Origin: Lodderomyces elongisporus | Taxonomy: Eukaryota > Ascomycota > Pichiomycetes > Serinales > Debaryomycetaceae | DNA length: 64,000 bases | Assembly (NCBI RefSeq): GCF_030384665.1 | Contig: NC_083675.1 | Location: 1,608,001-1,672,000, forward strand | Direction of reading: 5' to 3' | In this document: in pieces, positions 21,116 through 33,934 of the stretch | Layout: each line of letters starts with the position of its first letter | Numbering within the stretch: position 1 is the stretch's first letter | The notes under the pieces: generated by a model | The model's input: only the letters and a program-made list of their open reading frames with translations | Database searches by the model: none | What the model was told of the DNA's origin: nothing | Made by a program: the position numbers and the translations under genes

Positions 21116-24100
21116 AAGATAGTTTTATAGAAATTACCTCACTGCTTTGTATAGATTGTTACCAGCTCATCTGTTGCATGAGTTTATATTTAGGTATTCT
21201 CTTGTCTTTTGTCTTTTGGTTTTTTCTCAACCTTTAATTTTCTTTGCCTTTGCAATACCATCGGGTTCATTTGCTATGATGTTATGGGTACCAACCCCAA
21301 GACAAAAAAAAAAAGAAAAAAGATAAAAGAGAGCAGTGGGTATAATACCTTATCAATTGTATATTCTTTGCTTCATAACTTCATGCTGTATGTTTTGTGG
21401 ATTGAAGTTGCTAAAAATAAGTTTTAGATTTCAACTTTTTATTTTTTATTTTGCCTCTTCTTGTGTTCTTCCTATTGTTGTTTATCAAATTGATTGGTGG
21501 GAGCAGATAACGGTTGATTGACATTTATTGTTTGCTCAAAGAGAAAAACAAAAAAAAGAAAAAGGGAAACAAACAAAGACAATAAGAAATGGGAAAATTG
21601 AGTTGTTTGGAATTTAGTTGATAGGGTTGCGCAAGAAGAGAATAGAAACAATGCGATAGTTATTGTCTTAGACTTGTATTTTGTCGCAAATAAGGGTTGT
21701 GGAAACAACAAGTGTCAAATCAAGTTTATATTCTTTTCTGGGTTTTGATACACCTTCGGACCGAACTAAAAAAATGTACAATTTTTAAAGAGTTATTTTA
21801 TTTGCTCTAGAAAACTAGTACATAGTGAACACTTTTGAGTGAGCACTAGAGTTGACTTGTTCCATGAGAAAAGGGATAAAGATGGAGAAGGGGAAGGGCA
21901 AGAAGAGGTTTAGTTTTGTTTAAGTTCTGCTTTGTTGTAGTTCTCTTTTGTTCTGTTTTAGTTCTGTTATAGCTCAGTTTTTATTTTACAGGTTTATACA
22001 ATTGTGAGTGGTTGTATTTGAAGATAAGAACAATTGCACTAATAGAAAAGTTAACTCTATTTTCATGGTCACGTGTTATTGTGACGACTAAAATATGGAT
22101 AAAGCAGGAAGCGAGGTTAATATATTAAATTGCTAATGTGGTGAATATTCTTTTTGATAAAATAATGTCAAAAGGAAAATGTTGTTGACTATATGTCATA
22201 TGTATTAGAAAACAATTATTGGCTTTATTTCTTCTTCTTCTTCTTCTTGCTTTTCCACCTTCAGCCATTTATCCAATTACCGAATGCCGGAACGCTTTGA
22301 AGAATGGTTTCCGTAATAGGAAAACGTTGAACGGTGTATTTGGGATGGTCTTTTTGTTTTTTTTCGCACAGCCTTCGCGGAGTCATGGAGAAAGTACGTC
22401 GATACACAAAACAAAAGCTCAGAAAGTAAGCAAGAAAAGAGCAGGGAAGAGCTAAAACAATAAACAAAAAAAACGACAGAAAAAAATGTGGAACAGCATC
22501 TATGCCTAAAAGCATAACCTGTTAAGATTTAGCAAAAAATGAAAAATGAAAAATGAATGAAAGAAAAAATACATCGGTATTGAAAGTTCCAGTGTTTATA
22601 AATGTTGTTACTCAGCTCCACAAACACCGATTTTCTTGGCTAGAGCTCTTGCATTTAAAATTAAATAAATAATAAATTAATAAACAAATAAAAAAAAAAG
22701 ATAAGAGAACTTGCACAGACACAGGATTTTTTCTATATCACAATCTCTCAAGTGTTTTTTTTTTGTTCTTCCAAAAGTTTCAAGTTCCAACTTCAAGATT
22801 TCAATACTTAGTTATATGGCTTGACTCACATTACAAAAGTCTACAACATTGACATTGTTTAGCTTATTGATAGGTTATTGTATACTAAAGAACAAATTAA
22901 AAAACCAAAAAAAAGAAAGAAATTAACAGAAACAAAACAGCTTTGAGGGAAAGAGAGTGAGAAAGAGAAGGGCTACCATTGCACAACCTTTCACTACTAA
23001 AAGCTATGTAATGTATTATTTGATCTCCACCAGTCCTTACTCTTGTCCTTCTTTCCCCTCTTCTTCCCTTCACTGCCCTGGCTCATCCACCTTCTTCTTA
23101 TTTATTCTTCAAAGCCTTGTTCAGCAATATTAAAGTGAACACGAAGAGCTAATTACTCTCAGCTCACCAAGGCTTCTTTTCCTGTTTCGGACTCAATCGA
23201 TCTTTATAAAGCAAGAAATAAAAAAAAATAAAAATAAAAGAATAGGAAAAGAGTAAAAAGCTCACTTCTGCAAAGAGGGGAAATGCAAAGAGACTTGTAG
23301 ATGTTAACAAAAAGGTTAGAAAACAATTAATAAAAAAATTCAACTCTGTTATATTTCTATTTGGTTAGCTTTATTGTTCAAACTCTTAATATTCTTCTTT
23401 TGAGCTTCGGATCGATGTTTACCCTATGTCCCCGTGAGCTTGCTTTATCTATTACACAATATATGTTTCTTAAATTACCCACTATATTTTTTTCTGTGTC
23501 TGTGTAATAAAAATTATAAAGAAAGTGTCTGATCTTTAACTATGTAATAGAAAAGAGTGAAGGAGAAGATACCACTGCAATCTCAAGTGAAAGTTCAGAC
23601 ACAAAAAAATAAAATAAAAAAGAAATAAAAAATTTGGAAAAAGTGACGAAAGAGAAGTTTTATTTTATTTTTATTTTTTATTTTTTATTTTTTTTTCATT
23701 TAAAAAAGAAATGCCTCATTTCTCATATATAATGATGAAGCTCTATTCAATTTCCCACGGGTATAAAGGTTTAGAGAGTGTTATGGCAGTAGTGGCTGTT
23801 CAACAAATCCTGAACACAAGAACATTTGTCTCTCCAGCCCCTGAGTTTTATCAAAATACAGATATATTAGGCACCAACGTCCTCAGCCATCTTAATGAAC
23901 AAACTGTTCAGGGGAGGTGTATACAATATAACTGTTTGAGAGTGTGTGTATATATGTGAGTGTGGGGGAAGGGTGGAGGTGGAGGGGGTTTGGGAAAGCC
24001 CTTATCGAAAACATCGTTGTTTACATCTTTCTCCGTTTAAACACCGAAAAAGCCATGGCCAAGAAAAAAAAACAGATTAGAGAATAATAGTAGGAAAAAA

Positions 24101-26177
24101 AACCAGAGAGATAGAGGGAACGTCATCATAAGCCCAAAAAAAATAATAAAAAAATAGGCCAATAGCAGAAAAGTAAAATTAAAATTAAAAAGTAAAATTA
24201 AACAAAAAAGAGAAACAAAAACAATAGGGCAAAGCAATTTCAACACATAGCCATGTGAAATGCAAGAAGCATAATGTACACAGTATCTCCCTGTGGGTTG
24301 TTTTTTTTGTTTTAAATCTCTCTATTAGACTCTTACTATTAAGAGAACATTATCAGAAACTTGAAAGGAGAAAAAACAAAACTATTTGGTAGGTCAGCGA
24401 GTTTTCTCCAGCTAATACATTTTTTTTTTCCAAATAAAAAAAAAAACATTGTCGTTTAATTCAAGTTGCATTGTTGATAATTTATTTATATTTTTATATA
24501 TATAAAAAAAAATACAGCTCAAATACCGCAAACTATAATTTATATATAAGCTATCGCAAAGTACTGCATATACACAAGTGCAGACACAAAAGCTATTTGT
24601 TAAAGCCAATTAAACCGACACAATTGCATGCATTTAAAAAAACAAACAGAAACAGACATTTTTCTTTTTCCTTTCCCTTTGAAACTTTTCTCTTTACTTT
24701 TCTCAGACATTAAATTAGATATAGCCTGCAAAAGATAGGAGATAAAAAAAGCTAATCCACATGGGTTGAGGGATTTCTTTAACAAGAGAGGAGACGAAAC
24801 GGAAAGATTCTAAACTTAGCATACTAGGTAAATCCAAAGGTTAAAATAACAGAAAAAATAAAAAAAAAGAAACTGACTAACTTGACTAATCTTGATGGTT
24901 GTTTCCAAACAAATCTTTGAATCCAGCTTTTCTTCAACTTTGAAGACTCGCCAGGGTTTTGCCATGGCTTTGAAAACCACCAAAAAAAGTTCAATCACCG
25001 ATGAACGTACAATTGTTATGTCAAACATTTGGTTCTTCATTTCGTTGTGTCAAGATAAAGGTTAAAAGAACAGCCTCTTTTTTTTTTTTTGTTCAATCAA
25101 AGCAAAAAAAAAAACAAAAAAAAAGTCTTGGCAGGTCCCAGAAACAAACAAACTAGCAAAATATCTCGTAGATGGCATTTGCAAAATTTTCTTGGCGATT
25201 GTGGCTTTTTTTCTTTGATGGTGATAGATAAGAAGGTACGTGTGTATGGATGCACATTAAATTTTATTTATAAAAAAATAATAAATAAAATAAAAACAAA
25301 ATAAAAAAATAAAAAACTGTTTTTTTCCCCTCCTCCTCTTCCTCCTCTTCCTCCTCTTTTGCACCGACACAAATGCTACTTCTAGCTCTTCTACTTAACT
25401 CCTTCTTATTCTCTTTATCAAAAACTCTTTTATTTATTTTGACTTGCTTTGTTCAACATAAACAAGTCACTCTACATAACATTCAAAGGAGAGCATGCAA
25501 TGTATACCAAAGTTTGTCAAAACTCAAAAAAAAAACTAATCAACTTACAAAATTAAATAAAATAAAAAACCAAGTAAGAGAGCTTACACCCGCGAAGCAG
25601 CGGCACAAGTTAAAACTCACAACACTTTTGGTATATTGCGTCAGTGATGTAGACTAACTTGTTCAACATTGCAGACACTCTGACTTTTTTCTGTCCTTTT
25701 TTTTTTTTTTTTAAACCATTCCACTTCTAACCTTGTCTTTGGCTACAAGCAATCTCTCATACATTGTTAAAGAGATTACAATCCCATATCTTCTCATAAA
25801 CTTTTTATACAAAAAAATATATATAAACACCGACAAAGTACACCTTTATCACGGTGAATTTCCTCTTGATCATATTCATTTTTTCTGTCTCTCTTTTGTT
25901 TTTTGCTCTTTCATTCTATCATTCCTTAATTCATTCAATTTATTCTGTCTATTCATTTGAAAAAAAACTTTCAAATCCCCATTACCGCTCAAGAAAAAAA
26001 ATATAAACAAAAAGGAACAAATCAAAATACCAAGAAAAAAAAAGACAGCAACAACCGCACACTTACTTCTCCTTACCAAAAGAGGCTTACTAAGATAATC
26101 AAAAGCCGAAACGTTCATACACACACAAATAACGGTAAAGCAGTTGGTTGATAGTATATAATAACAATTATATTGGA

Positions 26178-26225
26178 AAAAAAAGAAAAATTGAAAAAAA
26201 GAAAAATTGAAAAAAAGAAAAATTG
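26178..26225 (+). repeat. Three exact 16-bp repeats in the CRZ2 leader
   Basis: AAAAAAAGAAAAATTG is repeated three times without gaps, ending 21 bp before the CRZ2 ATG. Confidence 0.7.
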
Positions 26226-26246
26226 AAACAGCCAAAGACCTAGTAG

Positions 26247-27974
26247 ATGATTGCAACATCCAGAATACAACCAGAACAATTGCCACATTCACACATGTCA
26301 GTCTCAGATCAACACCATCAACAACAATCGCAGCATCAATTTGGACAAGCAGGTGTTGCCTCTGCTCCTTTCCAAATTACAAGCACTTATATTCCTAGTT
26401 ATCAAACAGCACAAATTCCTGCTTCCACCACCTCCTCCTCTTCTTCTTCAGCACCATCTTACCCAACCATGCTTCCCTCATACACTGCGACTCAACAGAG
26501 TCCGGCAAATAACCCAGCTCATCAACAAACTTATGGTGCACAATACCTGCATTATCTTCAACAACAACAACAACAGCAGGAGCAACAACAACAACAACAA
26601 CAATCTCTCGAACCACTTCCATCTATATTTGTGACACAAAACCAATCTCGAGTTACACACCAAGTTAACGAAACACTTTATCCTGCCTACTATGGTACTG
26701 GAATCAGTACTGGTACCAATTCTAGTACCAATGCCGTATCAACAGTTTCTAATGCTGCAGCTCCTTCAATCAATTCAGGTTCCGGTACCAATATCACTTA
26801 TTCCGCAGTACCATCCTATTCGCCGTATATGCAATTGGGTGATAATGGCCAATACTCAACTACAGCACCATTACCTTCTTCTTCCTCTTCCACTTCTGCC
26901 TCCGCCTCATCACCATACTCCTACCAGCAAATTAATCCATATTCAACCTCCCTAGCACCAGGTTACAATGCTGTGCACACCCATTCACATCAACCACAAA
27001 TGCACTCGTCACAACGGTATCCTGCTAGTCCCGCGTCCATGTCAGACAAAACATCAATCTCGTCAGTAGCTTCAACGGCATCGATGCCACCACTTCCACA
27101 ACCACATCTTTATGCTTCAAATACAACAACAATGATGGCTCCACCAATGCCATCACAACAACAACAACAACAACAACAACAACACCATCAATCGTCGCTA
27201 ACATCATCAACAAATCTACAATATGCACCATCAGCAAACACAAAGGGGGAGGAAATTGACTACTCCTCAATCGTATCTTACACTATTTCACCATCATTAA
27301 AGCGCAAGAGGAGACAAAAGAAGTCGAACTTGGTTACACCTTCTTCTTCTTTATCCCTATCATCATCATCAGCGTCGTCATCAATCCTCGACCCATTGAA
27401 CCGGACAGAAACATACCCTTGTCCACAATGTGACAAGGTATTCCAGAAACCATACAACTTGAAATCACACATGAAAACTCACTCTACTGAAAAGCCATTC
27501 CAATGCTCCTACTGTCCCAAAACTTTTGCAAGAAGTCACGATAAAAAGAGACACGAAGTATTGCACAAAGGTACAAAAAATTTCAAGTGCGAAGGTTATT
27601 TGCAAGATGGAAAAACAAGATGGGGATGTGGGAAGAGGTTTGCCAGGAGCGATGCCTTGTCTCGTCACTTTAGGACCGAGACCGGATGGTTATGTATTAG
27701 ACCACTAATGGATGAAGCCAAGAGGTTGGAAGAACAAGGTTTTCCAACAAATTTGAGCAAGAACCAAAGTATAAATTCTAATGGTGCCGGTGTTGCTGGT
27801 CTTCCCAGATTAGATGAGTATGCCAGTGGATTACTGCAAATGCACCAGCATCTGCAACTGTACACCAACCAACAACAACAACAACAACAACAACAAGGAA
27901 CTAATAGTGGTGAACATAATGATGAAACTTATGACAACTCGCAATTAATTAGAAAAATGATATATAACAAGTAG
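26247..27974 (+). CDS. CRZ2: Crz1/Crz2-type C2H2 zinc-finger transcription factor, best fit Crz2
   Basis: 575 residues. The first 380 are low complexity (Gln runs near 105-125 and 305-315, Ser/Thr-rich throughout). The zinc fingers lie near 390-412 ([21 protein letters not shown]), 418-440 ([21 protein letters not shown]) and 446-480 (atypical, with [17 protein letters not shown]). This finger set and the final [12 protein letters not shown] are characteristic of the Crz1 family. The wording [23 protein letters not shown] and RTETGWLC fits the Candida Crz2 paralogue better than the calcineurin target Crz1, and I see no obvious PxIxIT calcineurin docking motif. Expected role: nuclear regulator of stress or pH response genes. 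A last Gln run (about 540-550) precedes the C-terminus. Confidence 0.88.
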   Translation: MIATSRIQPEQLPHSHMSVSDQHHQQQSQHQFGQAGVASAPFQITSTYIPSYQTAQIPASTTSSSSSSAPSYPTMLPSYTATQQSPANNPAHQQTYGAQYLHYLQQQQQQQEQQQQQQQSLEPLPSIFVTQNQSRVTHQVNETLYPAYYGTGISTGTNSSTNAVSTVSNAAAPSINSGSGTNITYSAVPSYSPYMQLGDNGQYSTTAPLPSSSSSTSASASSPYSYQQINPYSTSLAPGYNAVHTHSHQPQMHSSQRYPASPASMSDKTSISSVASTASMPPLPQPHLYASNTTTMMAPPMPSQQQQQQQQQHHQSSLTSSTNLQYAPSANTKGEEIDYSSIVSYTISPSLKRKRRQKKSNLVTPSSSLSLSSSSASSSILDPLNRTETYPCPQCDKVFQKPYNLKSHMKTHSTEKPFQCSYCPKTFARSHDKKRHEVLHKGTKNFKCEGYLQDGKTRWGCGKRFARSDALSRHFRTETGWLCIRPLMDEAKRLEEQGFPTNLSKNQSINSNGAGVAGLPRLDEYASGLLQMHQHLQLYTNQQQQQQQQQGTNSGEHNDETYDNSQLIRKMIYNK

Positions 27975-28415
27975 ATTAATAGATGGAAACTATTAAACGA
28001 CAACGACGAAGAAATACAAAACAATACAAAATAAAATATACTAGTATTTACAATATATGATGAAAACATTGTTTGCATTTTTTTTTTTGCCCACAAAGAT
28101 TCAAACTTCTATCAAATTTATGTTTCTCAAGTCTTTCTTATTACACTACAAAGTCTTCACGCCTTAGTATATCCCATGTTTAATTAAATTTACTATTTGA
28201 CATTTCGCAACCGTTTCGATTTTTTCTTTTTCTTTTTCTTTTTTTTTTTTCAATTTTAATTTTTAATCCTTCTTTTTGTCTTCTCCTCTTTCCTTTAATA
28301 TTTTTACTTGATTCCAGGTTTTCTCTTTTCTATTCACTCTCGCAGACCCATTCGCCTTCACCTCCTTTCTTCCTCCCCCCCCCGCCATCGCCAACCCCCA
28401 CTTTTATGCTATGGT
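27975..28415. other. CRZ2 3' region
   Basis: T-rich DNA with poly-T runs (about 28079-28087, 28238-28250) consistent with 3' end formation, then a pyrimidine/CCCC stretch near 28370-28400. No gene seen. Confidence 0.5.
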
Positions 28416-28440
28416 CACGTGAATGTAGAATATTCTGGAA
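28416..28440 (+). promoter_or_regulatory. HSP60 promoter: CACGTG site and heat-shock element
   Basis: CACGTG at 28416-28421 is followed directly by GAATATTCTGGAA at 28428-28440, a perfect three-unit heat-shock element (GAAnnTTCnnGAA), about 290 bp before the HSP60 ATG. A TATAAA at 28535-28540 is the likely core promoter. Heat-shock factor (Hsf1) and Cbf1-type bHLH regulators are the expected binders by motif. Confidence 0.75.
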
Positions 28441-28677
28441 TAAATTTTGCCACTTACGCACGCCAACTCGCTCCCGCCCTAAAACCTATTCCCGATTTCT
28501 AGTTGATCACATCCAACAGAAGAATCCCACGATCTATAAATTTTTCAGTAACAAAGCAAAGCGTTAAAGCGCATTCTACATTTTCCACCACTTTTTTTCC
28601 ATTTTCTTTTTTTTTTTTGTTTTTTTGCTTAAATATTTTTCTTTTCACTTTCCCACCACTCCACCCTTTGATTGTAA

Positions 28678-30447
<1,770 letters not shown>

Positions 30448-31355
30448 TTCTAAACGAACATAGAGACGACGAAAAAAAGAAAAAGATGCAACCTAAATAC
30501 AGTATAACGTTAAGTAAAGGAAAGATATTAAAAAAAAAGACTTCTGTAAATACACATTTTCCATTTAAGTAACGTAAAAGTTGAAGAAAAAAGAAATACT
30601 GTAAGTAATTTTCTTATCGAAAAATTAATTGTAGAACTATGAACCAAAATAACAAATAGTTTGGAATTGCTTGGCTCGCAATACAATCAAAGTCAGGGGC
30701 ACTACTTCATATTTGAGAAGCAGAAAAGTTTTGATATATAAAAACTTTACAAAGAAGGAATATAAAAGTAGTCAGATTCTTTAACCATTCAATTAACCCT
30801 TCTCCATTACCATTGTTGGTCTCTTGTTTTTTTTTTCACTAATTAATTAAAGAGACTAATATGTGTGGAACATTCTTTACCAATCTTCTAAAATAAACAA
30901 ACTTTGCGCATCTCCTGTTTGCAGAAGCCTCAAGTCCTGCGGCTGTGATGTCCGATGATCTTCCCTCTGAAAAAAATAAATAAGATCAACTTTGAAACAT
31001 CACAATCACACACAAAAAACTATACCATTTCTGTTTAATGAAATTTCAAGTTCACCCGTCAAATATATAACTATATATATATATATATATATAAGGAAAA
31101 AGAAGGCAAACTGAAGCATAACTAAGCATTCCAGTTCACATATTCTTTTGAAACTATATATCAGTTTATTTATTTCCATTTTCTTTTTTCTTTTTTGACT
31201 TCCTGGTTTCTTTCTTTCTTTGCCTTTACCTTTCTAGAAACGGCTATGATATTTAGTTAGCAATTACCATTTACAACTAAAGGGACGAAAAACAAATCAG
31301 ATTTTATACAGAACTGTTGATCAACGACTTTTTTTTCCTCCTCTGCAAAAACGTC
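30448..31355. other. Intergenic region between HSP60 and RRN11
   Basis: Holds the HSP60 3' UTR (AT-rich, 30450-30600) and the RRN11 promoter, with a TA dinucleotide run at about 31072-31093. No gene seen. Confidence 0.55.
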
Positions 31356-33674
31356 ATGTTTGAAAATATAGCTATAAGCGTTCATCGGAAACGTCTGCGA
31401 GCGAATCGGAAATCATCCCAAGTTATCTCGAAACACAAGGAGCTTAAAGTATTGGAGAGGATATATAAAAGTGCCACGAAACTACAGCAGAGAAAACTAA
31501 GACAACCACGAATTAGGAAAGCTGTAGAGAAATTAATACATGAAGAAATAGCTATCAAAGGAAATGTACCAGTCGATGATTATGAAGAATGGCATGAACC
31601 ACGATTGCTGCGACGACCTGCAGAAGAATATAAAAAAGAAACTAGAGGAAGAAAGAAAGTACTGGATACAACAAATTTGGACTACAAAGTGGTACAGTTC
31701 CTTCTGAAGCAACGATTAGGACGAGGATCTGTTGATTTTGAACCTGATTTTAGTGTCTATGGAGAAAAAGAACAAGATGATCGAATTGAATATGAAGATA
31801 AAAACGAAAGTGAAGGTGAAAACGATGAAAATAGTTATAATTCAAACGGCTTTGACGATAGAGATTCTAACAACCACAATAATGAACAATTAGAAAATGA
31901 TGACGATGATGACGATATCGACGACGACCTTGATGAACATGATGAAGCTTATGAGGAATATGATATTGTTGCTTCTCATAAACTAGACCAGTTCACAAAC
32001 GCAGTGGATGGTCGTGGTGGGGAAGCTCGTAAAAACTTTTTAATCGAGTCTCAAGGCTTGGAAATTATCCCCTCACCAAGTGAAATCAAATCGGAAGTCA
32101 CTAAACATATTACCAACTTGAATACGCTTTTGCATTTAAATATTCTACGACGCAATTGGAAAATGGCATACAAGATATTCTGCATCCTTGTTAGATTTCC
32201 ACAAGTTGATGTGCGACAAATTTGGCCATTAGGGGTGGAGGTTTTAATACAACTATCAAAGGTAGAGGAAAGCCAACATAAACAACACAAAGTTGGCACA
32301 ACATTTGACAAGAAAGCCCGCAAATTCTTTGAGTACATGAATAATTTCTATTCTGTTGCCAAACAAGGCTCAGCTAGCTATAACAACACAGATAGACCAG
32401 ACCTTGCTCCTGTTTATAGAGGAGGTACGATTAAAGTAACACCGTTATATCTAATCTGTTCATTGTGGCACTTATTTGTAAGAAGAGAGTATGAACATGT
32501 CCAGCGAGAAATCCAAGATTTGATCTTAGTGCCACCATATAGCTCGGAAGGTGTTTTGTATTACATTCTAGCACTTTGCAGGGTATGTCAATGTGAAGAA
32601 ATCGTTACTCATTTTGCGATGCAATCAGATTTTGCAAAATTCATAGAATTAGAGGCAAGTTATCGGACTTATAGTGATTGCAAGCAGTTACTTGAGCTGA
32701 AAAACGAAATGATTATGAAAGATTTGGAGAATTGTCAAAAATACAACTTTCTCGTTCCTCGCAAGGAGATAAAAGAGCAATTGAGCGAAATCAGAGAAAA
32801 GTTGGAAATAATATATAACGAACAAAATGCAGAAAAAAGTGACTATAACCACGCATCTGGGTTGAGCGAAGACATAGAGGGGCAAGGAGAAAAAGAGGAA
32901 GAAATAGGAGGAGGAGAAGAAGAAGGAGAAGAAGCAGGAGCGGCGCAAGCGGATTGGAGCGTTGTGCTTGACGATGATGATGATGATGATGATGATGAGT
33001 CTCAAAATAAAAAAGTTCAAAATGAAGTTACCAATGATGATTATCTGCATAGTGATCTGGAATTTAATAACTGGGACGTTGTAAATGATAAATACGAGCG
33101 AGCAAGTATACGAAATGTTGATGGCATGAACAATGGTCATGAATTTCAAACATGGAAAGACCCAGCAGCAACAAATGGCAGACTTTCTCAAGCGCCATTG
33201 CTGACCTCAACTCAAATCCAAAACCATGTTGGAGGTGCACTTCAGCAAGATGACACTAGAGTCATCAATAATGATATTATTCCCACGCAAATTGACAAGG
33301 ATGAGTTTGACAATCAAGATTCAGACGACGCTAACTATTTGACTAATTCATTAGTAAATAATAATTCCGCTCAATTTTCAACCACTGTCCCAATAGTCAA
33401 CGGAGGAATGGAAGCCGATATTGCATCTGACAATGAGTGGAACGAAATAGAATCAGACTTGGATGAGTTTGATAATAATCGTGACAAGGGTAGTGATCAG
33501 AATTATGATGAGGATAGTGAACATCATCATGATGATCTTGATGATTACCAACAGTCGATGAAGCAGGTAGATAATTCGATAATGGAGGAAGATCTAGTTG
33601 GTGACGATGTTAATGACTTTGATTTTAATGACGAATGGGCCCAAATCGAAGATACTGAGGTTGCGCTGGATTAA
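31356..33674 (+). CDS. RRN11: Rrn11-like subunit of RNA polymerase I core factor
   Basis: 772 residues from the ATG at 31356; the frame opens slightly earlier but without an ATG, and the start MFENIAISVHRKRLR parallels the MFE start of yeast Rrn11. The core similarity is at about residues 255-300: LLHLNILRRNWKMAYKIF, then a PQVDVRQIWPLGVEVL stretch, as in the TPR-like region of Rrn11/TAF1B-partner proteins. In yeast, core factor (Rrn6, Rrn7, Rrn11) recruits Pol I to the rDNA promoter. The protein is longer than the yeast one (507) because of acidic inserts: Asp/Glu-rich near 140-205, a Glu/Gly run near 508-525 followed by nine Asp, and a long acidic C-terminal tail. Converges on HRD1, 260 bp away. 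Confidence 0.85.
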   Translation: MFENIAISVHRKRLRANRKSSQVISKHKELKVLERIYKSATKLQQRKLRQPRIRKAVEKLIHEEIAIKGNVPVDDYEEWHEPRLLRRPAEEYKKETRGRKKVLDTTNLDYKVVQFLLKQRLGRGSVDFEPDFSVYGEKEQDDRIEYEDKNESEGENDENSYNSNGFDDRDSNNHNNEQLENDDDDDDIDDDLDEHDEAYEEYDIVASHKLDQFTNAVDGRGGEARKNFLIESQGLEIIPSPSEIKSEVTKHITNLNTLLHLNILRRNWKMAYKIFCILVRFPQVDVRQIWPLGVEVLIQLSKVEESQHKQHKVGTTFDKKARKFFEYMNNFYSVAKQGSASYNNTDRPDLAPVYRGGTIKVTPLYLICSLWHLFVRREYEHVQREIQDLILVPPYSSEGVLYYILALCRVCQCEEIVTHFAMQSDFAKFIELEASYRTYSDCKQLLELKNEMIMKDLENCQKYNFLVPRKEIKEQLSEIREKLEIIYNEQNAEKSDYNHASGLSEDIEGQGEKEEEIGGGEEEGEEAGAAQADWSVVLDDDDDDDDDESQNKKVQNEVTNDDYLHSDLEFNNWDVVNDKYERASIRNVDGMNNGHEFQTWKDPAATNGRLSQAPLLTSTQIQNHVGGALQQDDTRVINNDIIPTQIDKDEFDNQDSDDANYLTNSLVNNNSAQFSTTVPIVNGGMEADIASDNEWNEIESDLDEFDNNRDKGSDQNYDEDSEHHHDDLDDYQQSMKQVDNSIMEEDLVGDDVNDFDFNDEWAQIEDTEVALD

Positions 33675-33934
33675 TTTATGGTAGATTGAATTTTTTTTAA
33701 AAGAAATCTGCGTAGAAGGTTTAATTAGTAGTGCCCAATTATAGACTTGCATAATTATAGAGATTAAACAATAGTTTTCCACTGAAACCATTTTGAAAAA
33801 TGTAAAAATAAAATATAAAAGGATTTTCACCATCTTTCTGCCACACTCTAAAATTTTCTCCATTATCTAGATTTGATATTCCTTAACTTCCATTACAATT
33901 GCTTATTTACTAAAGTATATATACTCTAAAAGTT

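Larger units (their letters stand above)
19857..26246. other. 6.4-kb gene-poor region between STE2 and CRZ2
   Basis: Divergent promoters with no firm gene between. A minus-strand TATA-like element for STE2 is near 20058-20068. Three CGGACCG sites (21041, 21109, 21757) and a CACGTG site (22069 area) are scattered among A/T tracts. ATG-initiated frames of 82 codons (23711-23959, +) and 94 codons (25373-25657, +) and 74 codons (25040-24816, -) are open but have no recognised homologue. The CRZ2 leader carries three exact 16-bp repeats at 26178-26225. Long upstream regions are typical for transcription-factor genes in this clade, so much of this may be CRZ2 control DNA and leader. Confidence 0.5.

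Noticed and set aside
22219..22455. 78-codon plus frame in the STE2-CRZ2 gap
   Set aside because: It has no ATG start and the front is a CTT repeat.
24816..25040. 74-codon minus frame starting MKNQMFDITIV
   Set aside because: Its end is T-rich filler and I recognise nothing; kept only as a weak candidate.
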